This document shows, in pieces, positions 57,705-64,000 of a stretch of DNA of 64,000 bases. The notes under the pieces were generated by a model. It did no database searches and was not told the DNA's origin. It saw only the letters and a list, made by a program, of their open reading frames with translations. How positions within the stretch are numbered: the first letter of the stretch is position 1; each line of letters opens with the position of its first letter. The DNA comes from Flavivirga spongiicola (GTDB taxonomy: Bacteria; Bacteroidota; Bacteroidia; Flavobacteriales; Flavobacteriaceae), in the NCBI RefSeq assembly GCF_030540825.1, contig NZ_JAUOEO010000001.1:779001-843000 (forward strand), given 5' to 3'. The position numbers and the translations under genes are program-made.

Positions 57705-60700
57705 TTAAAAATTTATTTGATGAAATTTCAACTTATCATCATTATAAACGCTTAATAATCCTTTTTCGCCATTACCCAATGAAATCAGCTTCATATCCCT
57801 TAAATCACCGTCCAGGTAAAGCCCTGTACTTATATTGCTTAAAGCTGAAAATCCTCCATTTCCGTTTCCTAATAAAATGGTTCCCATGCTTGCATCATTC
57901 CGGGTTGTTTCTACTTCTGACTGATAATTATTTCCTCCTAAAAGAATGTCTAGATTCCCATCTATATTGAAGTCAAACACAATAATAGAATTAACAGATG
58001 AAAACTGCGCTTCGGCTGATAATGGTTTTATTTTAAAATGCTTGTTCCCCTTATTTTCTACATAAACCGAAGCAAAATTGTTAGCACTGTACTTTAATGC
58101 CTTTTCTAAATTTGCCTGCCCATAAACGTCTGAAAGATTGGCACTGGCGTACTGATGATAAGAAGGGAATTTCTCTTTTATACCTGGTATTTGCTGCGAT
58201 GAACATTCACGCCCTCTTAAAGGATATAAATCGCCATTTTCATAATAGCCCAAAACGATATCGACAGTACCATTATTATCAAAATCACTGGAATAAATTT
58301 GAAATGGTTCTTCAACACTTGCTTTGTACTTATAGTTTAAACCATTATTTCCTATAACATAATCCATATCACCATCACCATCAAAATCTGTAGACTCAAT
58401 AGCATGCCACCATCCTGTAGAAAACTCCAGTCCTTTTACTGCTAAATCTCTTTTAAAAATTCCATTATTATTTTCAAAAAATAATAATTCGGTCCATTCA
58501 CCAACTAAAACGAGATCACTATCTCCATCATTATCATAATCACTCCATGAACAATCTGTAATCATTCCAATGTTTACTAATTCCGGAGCAATTTCCTGGG
58601 TAACATCTTTAAAAACCCCATGCTCGTTGCGAAGTATTTTAGAAGTTACCGGAAAAGGGTACTTTCCCGGGTATTGCCTTCCAGTTACTATAATATCCAA
58701 GTCATCATCGCTATCAAAATCATATGCTTTTATACGAGAACCACTAAGGTTAGACGCTTTTATTTTTATCGACTTGGCTAAAACACCTTTATTATTAATA
58801 TAAATTCTATCGAAATAGCTGCTATTTTCATTTTCAAATTCATTACCGCCACTTACCACATATAGGTCTTCATCTCCATCACCATCCACATCAAATAATA
58901 AGGTTCCGATGTCTTCATGTTTTTTATCATTTTTTAAAGCTTGTTGGTAACTCTTTACAAACTTTCCTTCTTTTGTTTGTATAAATAATGCACCTGATTG
59001 CCCTGATGCTCCTCCTATAAAAACATCTTCTAGTTTATCATCATTAATGTATCCAACTGACATATGCGGTCCTAACCTACTCATGCGGTGAGGCAATAAA
59101 ACCTCTCTTGAAAAATCGTTAAAATTGTTTTCTTTATGAAGAAAATCAAGTCCTGTTTCACTCGCTTTATTGTTTGAAAACTGATTATAATTTAAAACTA
59201 AATTATCATTATATATAGCAGCGTTTTTGTATTCAACCAAAAGTGTTTGATTTGAAGGCACATTATACAGCTTTTGCTTTTTAGAATTAGACCAAGTAAC
59301 CTCTAAACTATCTATACTAGTTATATCTCCCAGCCCAAAATGAATTATAGGCTCTACAGATGATTGATACCCACGCGTGGTGTACATTTCTTTTGTCTGA
59401 AACTGACCCTTTGTGTATATTTTTATCTGGCTTCCTATTCCCGATACATTTTTTTCTGCCCCTTTTAAAACTATTTTTATATAGTTTCCAAGGTTTTGTT
59501 TCGCGCTATTGTTTTTATATATAAATGGTGCTTCGTCAATATTGTTTACAACCAAATCTAAAGCACCATCATTGTTAAAGTCGCCATAAGCAAGCCCATT
59601 AGAAAATGACTTAATATCAATCCCCCATTCTGATACTTTATTTTCGAATTTTAGTCCATCTTTTCCTTTAAAAACATAATTAACTAATTGTTTTTGGGGA
59701 GTCAAATTAACTAAGTTTTCAATTAAAGCTTTTTTGTTAATGTCTTTCTCTTTTTCGGCTTTCTCAATGACCGTTTTTTTATAATTTCTGAAGTCATTAT
59801 TTCTAAAATCTCGTTTCAATCCATTTGTAATGAACAGATCTTGAAACCCATCTAAATCTATATCCAAAAAAAGTGGTGCCCAACTCCAATCTGTATTAGA
59901 CATGCCCGAATACTGACCGATTTCACTAAAATGAAGACCTCCTCTATTAAGTTGCAATGTATTATGCATATACTGGTAATGAAAACCATTCTTAATATGC
60001 GTATAAAACAGTTCTTCATTCATACTACTCATACTCGTTTTCTTTCCGTAGTTGTCTTCAGAAATCATATCTAATACAGCAATATCCATGAGTCCATCAT
60101 TATTAACATCTGCAATATCAGTACCCATAGAGAAATTAGATTGGTGTCCGAAAGACGTTTTGGTCATTTCCTTAAATGTACCATCTTGCTGATTTATATA
60201 TAAAAAATCGTGTTCGGAATAATCATTGGCAATATATAAATCCACCCATCCATCTTGGTTTAAATCACCCGCAGAAACACCCAGACCATACCCCAATTCA
60301 TTTGAAATAATTCCTGCTTTTTCTGAAACATCGACAAACTTTCCATGATCATTAAGAAAAAGTTTATCCCCTACATGAGCATCTCTTGTATTTCTAATTT
60401 TATCAAGATTAAAATAAGGTTTAATATTGACGTTGTGATTTAGTAAAAACATATCTAAATCGTTATCCTTATCAAAATCTAAAAAGATAGCTTGTGTGCC
60501 ATAACCTGTATCTGCTAATCCTAATTGTGAAGCAGATTCTTTATAAACAGGTGTGTTATTAGATGATAAACCTTTGGAAATAAAAAACAGATTTGCTCTT
60601 TGAGGTTCCGGAAGTTTACCTGATCTGCAAACATAAATATCTAAAATACCATCGTTGTTAATATCGACCATGGTAGTTCCTGTAGTCCAACTAGGCGAAT

Positions 60701-61043
60701 CTGTTATACCAGCTTCTTTGGTAATATCTTTAAATTTAAAATTTCCAAGGTTTAGATACAGTTTGTTATGTGTTACATTCCCTGTAAAAAATAAATCTGG
60801 TAATCCGTCTTTGTTAACATCTCCAACCGAAACGCCTCCTCCATTATAATAATATTCATAAGTCATGCTATTCATTTCAGCGCTTTCCGGAATCGTGTTT
60901 TTAAAATTTATACCCGTTTCATTTGCTTTTAATACGGTAAATAGCTTTTCTTTTTTAGAAGGCACAGAAGTTATTGTTTCATTGTTCTCCTTACAACAAA
61001 AGAAAATTATAATAAACAGCAAAACAAGCAACCTACTAGTCAT
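57705..61043 (-). CDS. FG-GAP/VCBS repeat lipoprotein with ASPIC/UnbV domain
   Basis: A 1112-residue lipoprotein (IIIFFCCKENNE). Many FG-GAP/VCBS motifs are seen (DVNKDGLPDLFFTG, DINNDGILDIYVC, DFDKDNDLDMFLL, DLNQDGWVDLYIAND, DVNNDGLMDIAV and more), making two propeller-like halves separated by a UnbV/ASPIC domain (NYIKIVLKGAEKNVSGIGSQI to IIHFGLGD, about 515-600). Such proteins often follow SusCD genes in marine Bacteroidota and are thought to be surface-exposed binding proteins, but no biochemical role is fixed. The gene starts 97 bp after susD and is separated from it by a hairpin. Confidence 0.9.
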   Translation of the reverse strand: MTSRLLVLLFIIIFFCCKENNETITSVPSKKEKLFTVLKANETGINFKNTIPESAEMNSMTYEYYYNGGGVSVGDVNKDGLPDLFFTGNVTHNKLYLNLGNFKFKDITKEAGITDSPSWTTGTTMVDINNDGILDIYVCRSGKLPEPQRANLFFISKGLSSNNTPVYKESASQLGLADTGYGTQAIFLDFDKDNDLDMFLLNHNVNIKPYFNLDKIRNTRDAHVGDKLFLNDHGKFVDVSEKAGIISNELGYGLGVSAGDLNQDGWVDLYIANDYSEHDFLYINQQDGTFKEMTKTSFGHQSNFSMGTDIADVNNDGLMDIAVLDMISEDNYGKKTSMSSMNEELFYTHIKNGFHYQYMHNTLQLNRGGLHFSEIGQYSGMSNTDWSWAPLFLDIDLDGFQDLFITNGLKRDFRNNDFRNYKKTVIEKAEKEKDINKKALIENLVNLTPQKQLVNYVFKGKDGLKFENKVSEWGIDIKSFSNGLAYGDFNNDGALDLVVNNIDEAPFIYKNNSAKQNLGNYIKIVLKGAEKNVSGIGSQIKIYTKGQFQTKEMYTTRGYQSSVEPIIHFGLGDITSIDSLEVTWSNSKKQKLYNVPSNQTLLVEYKNAAIYNDNLVLNYNQFSNNKASETGLDFLHKENNFNDFSREVLLPHRMSRLGPHMSVGYINDDKLEDVFIGGASGQSGALFIQTKEGKFVKSYQQALKNDKKHEDIGTLLFDVDGDGDEDLYVVSGGNEFENENSSYFDRIYINNKGVLAKSIKIKASNLSGSRIKAYDFDSDDDLDIIVTGRQYPGKYPFPVTSKILRNEHGVFKDVTQEIAPELVNIGMITDCSWSDYDNDGDSDLVLVGEWTELLFFENNNGIFKRDLAVKGLEFSTGWWHAIESTDFDGDGDMDYVIGNNGLNYKYKASVEEPFQIYSSDFDNNGTVDIVLGYYENGDLYPLRGRECSSQQIPGIKEKFPSYHQYASANLSDVYGQANLEKALKYSANNFASVYVENKGNKHFKIKPLSAEAQFSSVNSIIVFDFNIDGNLDILLGGNNYQSEVETTRNDASMGTILLGNGNGGFSALSNISTGLYLDGDLRDMKLISLGNGEKGLLSVYNDDKLKFHQINF

Positions 61044-61068
61044 AAATACAGTATCTAAATTTTAGTTA

Positions 61069-61110
61069 AAAAAAGAGGTAATAGCAATTAATTAGCCTCA
61101 CCTCTTTTTT
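61069..61110 (-). terminator. Hairpin between susD and the FG-GAP gene
   Basis: AAAAAAGAGGT (61069-61079) and ACCTCTTTTTT (61100-61110) are exact complements. On the minus strand the stem ends in a T-run, the form of an intrinsic terminator, 31 bp after the susD stop. Partial read-through would let SusCD be made in excess over the enzymes. Confidence 0.8.
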
Positions 61111-61140
61111 CAATCACTAAAAAACTAACTCAATTTTTTA

Positions 61141-62655
61141 TTAATATCCTGGGTTTTGAACAAGGTTTTCATTAATATTCATATCACTTAAAGGAATTGG
61201 AAATACATCGTGTTTTCCATCAACAAAATTATTGAAGAAAGGCTTTGAGTGATCCTCTAAAGTTTCACTTATAGGTACAGCACTACTTCCTTTTGACCAT
61301 CTATACAAATCAAACCATCTAATGGTATATTCCATGGATAGCTCAACCGGTCTTTCATGATGGCGAATTTGATCTCTTAACGCATCTTTACTCAAACCTA
61401 CTAGAGGCGCTGCTTTGGATCTTTGTCTAACTTCGTTTACCAAATCCAGTGCTAAGCCTGTTTGATTATCTTCATTTAAAGCTTCTGCTTGCATTAATAA
61501 TACATCGGCATACCTCATTAAATGAATATTTATACCATTATAAAAACTTAAATCGAAGTCTGCGGTATATTTTTTAAAATATATCGGATGACTAAGATCA
61601 TCCTTAACTTCGCTATAACTTTTATTAACACCTTCATATCTATCACTCATTTCAGACAGTGGATCATCGAAAAATATACTCGCATATACTCTATCGCTAA
61701 ACTCAGCGGTATCTGTAAGATCATTTTGCATTTCTGTAAACAACCAATCTGAAGGATAAAATAGTTCCCAGCCTCCTAAAGCACCTGGTGTCACTTCAAA
61801 GTTGAATGGATGCCTTTCATCATTTCCATTAGAACGGTCTGCACTCCATTGTATTTCAAAAACGCTTTCCATACCATTTTCTCCTTGTCCGTTAAAATTA
61901 TCTGCATAATTTGGCAATAAATCATAAGCTCCTGAAGTGATCACCGTATTAAATTCTGAAATAGCTTCTGTGAATTTTTCTTGGAAGAGGTATAATTTTC
62001 CTAAATAAGCAGTGGCTGTATGGCTAGTAGCTCTTCCTAAATTATTATTATCCCAGCTGTTTGGCAACGCCGCTTTAGCCGCTTTAAAATCTTCTTCAAT
62101 CTGAGTCCATACGACATCCGGTGATACTTGAGAAACAAAGAAATCATCAGGAGATTTTGGTGTTTCTGTAATTAAAGGAATATTCTCAAAGGCCACTACT
62201 AAATGAAAATGATACAAACCTCTTAAAAACCTAGCTTCAGCAATAATTGCTGCTTTATCTGCATCTGACATCGCCGTTGTAGGAATGTTAGGTACATTTT
62301 CAATGACTTGATTTGCATACGAAATACCTGCGTAATTTGATTTCCAAAAACTTGTAAAGGTCGCATCGTCTGTCCCATTAGTAAAATCTGCAATAGATTT
62401 CCCATAATCGGTTGGGGCATTTAAAATATCATCAGCCTTCCACGTTACAGCAATATACATTTGCTCAAAAAAGGTCCATTTGGAACCATTATAAGCTTGT
62501 AATGCAGAGTAAGAAGCTATAATTCCCTTTCTGGCATCATCTGCATTTTGCCAAAACGATTCTTGTGTTAAATCCTGTACATTCTTTTGATCTAAATGGT
62601 TACTACACCCCGTAAAGACCAATATAAAACTAAATAAAAATATAAGTTTTTTCAT
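61141..62655 (-). CDS. SusD/RagB-family outer-membrane lipoprotein
   Basis: The lipoprotein signal (FSFILVFTGC, Cys16) is followed by the SusD helical core (FLRGLYHFHLVVAFENIPLI near 133) and the typical C-terminal segments (YADVLLMQAEALNEDN, LVNEVRQRSKA, WFDLYRW, FPIPLSDMNINENLVQNPGY). It starts 11 bp after the SusC gene. It caps the SusC barrel and binds the glycan. The glycoside hydrolases encoded downstream suggest an oligosaccharide ligand. Confidence 0.96.
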   Translation of the reverse strand: MKKLIFLFSFILVFTGCSNHLDQKNVQDLTQESFWQNADDARKGIIASYSALQAYNGSKWTFFEQMYIAVTWKADDILNAPTDYGKSIADFTNGTDDATFTSFWKSNYAGISYANQVIENVPNIPTTAMSDADKAAIIAEARFLRGLYHFHLVVAFENIPLITETPKSPDDFFVSQVSPDVVWTQIEEDFKAAKAALPNSWDNNNLGRATSHTATAYLGKLYLFQEKFTEAISEFNTVITSGAYDLLPNYADNFNGQGENGMESVFEIQWSADRSNGNDERHPFNFEVTPGALGGWELFYPSDWLFTEMQNDLTDTAEFSDRVYASIFFDDPLSEMSDRYEGVNKSYSEVKDDLSHPIYFKKYTADFDLSFYNGINIHLMRYADVLLMQAEALNEDNQTGLALDLVNEVRQRSKAAPLVGLSKDALRDQIRHHERPVELSMEYTIRWFDLYRWSKGSSAVPISETLEDHSKPFFNNFVDGKHDVFPIPLSDMNINENLVQNPGY

Positions 62656-62666
62656 AATTATTTTTT

Positions 62667-64000
62667 TTAAAAATTAAGTTGTAATCCAAATATTATATTT
62701 CTAGAAATTGGGTATAAACCTCTATCAACGCCTCTAGCAAAGGTCGTATAGTTAGAAACACCTGGATCAAACCCTGTATATTTTGTAAACGTTGCTAAAT
62801 TTTCAGCACTTACATATACTCTAGCATTTGTAATTCCTAATTTTTCACCATCAAGCGTATAACCTACTTGAATATTTTTAATTCGCAAATAAGATCCATC
62901 TTCTAAGAAATAGTTAGAAGGTCTAATATTTTGATTTGGATCTTGTGCTGTTACTCTTGGAACAGTAGTATTTGTATTAGATGGTGTCCATGCATTTAAA
63001 AAATCTGATGAGAAATTTTTTGCAGCGCCCATCCTTCTATATAAAAGTACTTTAGTTCCATTATATATATTATTTCCTTGAGAACCTTGTAAAAATAGCG
63101 TAAAATCAAAATCCTTATACGATGCATTAAATGTCATGCCGTATTCAAAATCCGGAAGCCCACTCCCGAAATAGTCTTTATCATCGTCATTTAAAGCACC
63201 ATCCCCATTGGTATCAACAAATCTTAAATCTCCAGGAGCCGCATTTGGTTGTATCCCATGAGCATCTATTTCTGCTTGACTCTGAAAAATACCATCTGTG
63301 TTGAATAAATAGAAACCTCCTATTTCATTCCATACTTCTGTTCTAGTTGTTGGGTGTGTATCAAAGATGGTAAAACCATCTGTAAAAGACTCATCTGCAA
63401 AACCTAATTTTGTGACTACGTTCTCAGTTGCCCCTATATTCGCCAATACGCTATACTTAAAATCACTCTCAGCGTTTTTATAACTTAGTGTTAACTCCCA
63501 CCCTTTATTTTCTAAAGTACCTCCATTTCTAGTTGGAGGAAAAACGATACCCGTTGTTGCAGGAATTGGAACCCCAACAAGCATACCCGTGGTTTCGGTT
63601 TTGAAATAATCAAATGTTACTCCTATCCTATTATTCAACAACCCTAAATCAAGCCCAAAATTTGTTGTTCTAGACTCTTCCCACTTAATATCCCTAGAAG
63701 CTAATGAACGGCTAATGGTTCCAACATTTACTAATTGTGATTCTCCACTACCTAGCGGATAATTTATGGCATTATTATTACTAGATAGTATTGGTAAGAA
63801 CAAGAAATTACCAATGTTTTGATTACCTAATGTACCTAAACTAAACCTTGGTTTAAGATCACTAATAAAAGAACTATCAAAAAAGTCTTCTTCGGTAATT
63901 CTCCATCCTAAAGAGAATGAAGCAAACAATGCATCCTGATTATCAGGTCCAAATCGAGAAGATCCATCATTACGCACACTTGCACTTACTAAATACTTCC
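62667..64000 (-). CDS. SusC/RagA TonB-dependent transporter, C-terminal part (cut by window edge)
   Basis: The frame is open to the last base; reading upstream of the first possible start it continues KYLVSASVRNDGSSRFG, a classical SusC barrel segment, so the true start is beyond the window. The visible part is about the last 444 residues of the barrel (FGSGLPDFEYGMTFNASYKDFDFTLFLQG, and the final IIFGLQLNF). It forms the import channel with the SusD protein 11 bp downstream. The plug, and any STN domain or regulator, are not visible. Confidence 0.95.
   Translation of the reverse strand, partial: KYLVSASVRNDGSSRFGPDNQDALFASFSLGWRITEEDFFDSSFISDLKPRFSLGTLGNQNIGNFLFLPILSSNNNAINYPLGSGESQLVNVGTISRSLASRDIKWEESRTTNFGLDLGLLNNRIGVTFDYFKTETTGMLVGVPIPATTGIVFPPTRNGGTLENKGWELTLSYKNAESDFKYSVLANIGATENVVTKLGFADESFTDGFTIFDTHPTTRTEVWNEIGGFYLFNTDGIFQSQAEIDAHGIQPNAAPGDLRFVDTNGDGALNDDDKDYFGSGLPDFEYGMTFNASYKDFDFTLFLQGSQGNNIYNGTKVLLYRRMGAAKNFSSDFLNAWTPSNTNTTVPRVTAQDPNQNIRPSNYFLEDGSYLRIKNIQVGYTLDGEKLGITNARVYVSAENLATFTKYTGFDPGVSNYTTFARGVDRGLYPISRNIIFGLQLNF

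Overview
The window reads as chromosomal DNA of a marine-type member of the Flavobacteriaceae (Bacteroidota). The pointers are low G+C, AT-rich gene starts without strong Shine-Dalgarno sequences, two SusC/SusD pairs, many lipoprotein signals, FecR/ECF-sigma signalling, TlpA-like proteins with N-terminal Bacteroidota-type regions, FG-GAP proteins and a polysaccharide utilisation locus. I see no rRNA, tRNA, CRISPR array, transposase or phage gene. The genus cannot be fixed by eye.

Region 1 (1-24.2 kb) looks like a peptide or protein acquisition locus. It has a run of TlpA/thioredoxin-fold proteins (one cut by the left edge, four complete, plus a CxxC thioredoxin), a free-standing DsbD-N-like protein, an FG-GAP protein and a secreted trypsin-like protease. 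These lie beside a SusC-SusD-DUF4843-PKD-like lipoprotein operon, its FecR anti-sigma and ECF sigma factor, and a secreted M16 zinc peptidase. A class V PLP enzyme sits near the left edge.

Region 2 (24.2-38.1 kb) starts with a sulfatase. It then carries what I read as the lower part of a lysine/hydroxylysine catabolic route: a D-2-hydroxyglutarate-dehydrogenase-type FAD/Fe-S enzyme, a TPR-LuxR membrane regulator, a LysR regulator, a DUF1338 (2-oxoadipate dioxygenase/decarboxylase-like) enzyme, an ALDH7-type aminoadipate semialdehyde dehydrogenase and a 1012-residue kinase / M23 / class III phospho-lyase fusion. A saccharopine-dehydrogenase-like gene follows at 42.7 kb. Together they could convert (phospho)hydroxylysine or saccharopine to aminoadipate semialdehyde, aminoadipate, 2-oxoadipate, D-2-hydroxyglutarate and finally 2-oxoglutarate. 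The aminoadipate transaminase and lysine-ketoglutarate reductase are not in the window.

Region 3 (38.2-42.4 kb) is cysQ-cysC-DUF2061-cysD-cysN, which makes and recycles PAPS; no PAPS or sulfite reductase gene is present.

Region 4 (44-64 kb, all on the minus strand) is a polysaccharide utilisation locus: SusC (cut by the right edge), SusD, an FG-GAP/UnbV lipoprotein, a GH63-like enzyme, GH2, an arylsulfotransferase-like protein, a ChrA-type transporter, a PAPS-type sulfotransferase, GH31 and GH3. Sulfotransferases inside such a locus, close to a PAPS operon, are unusual.

Several intergenic gaps hold nested palindromic elements of about 70-165 bp (2150-2248, 11543-11705, 24497-24636, 26449-26561, 31306-31455). 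They look like non-coding MITE- or REP-type repeats and mostly sit at 3' ends of genes.
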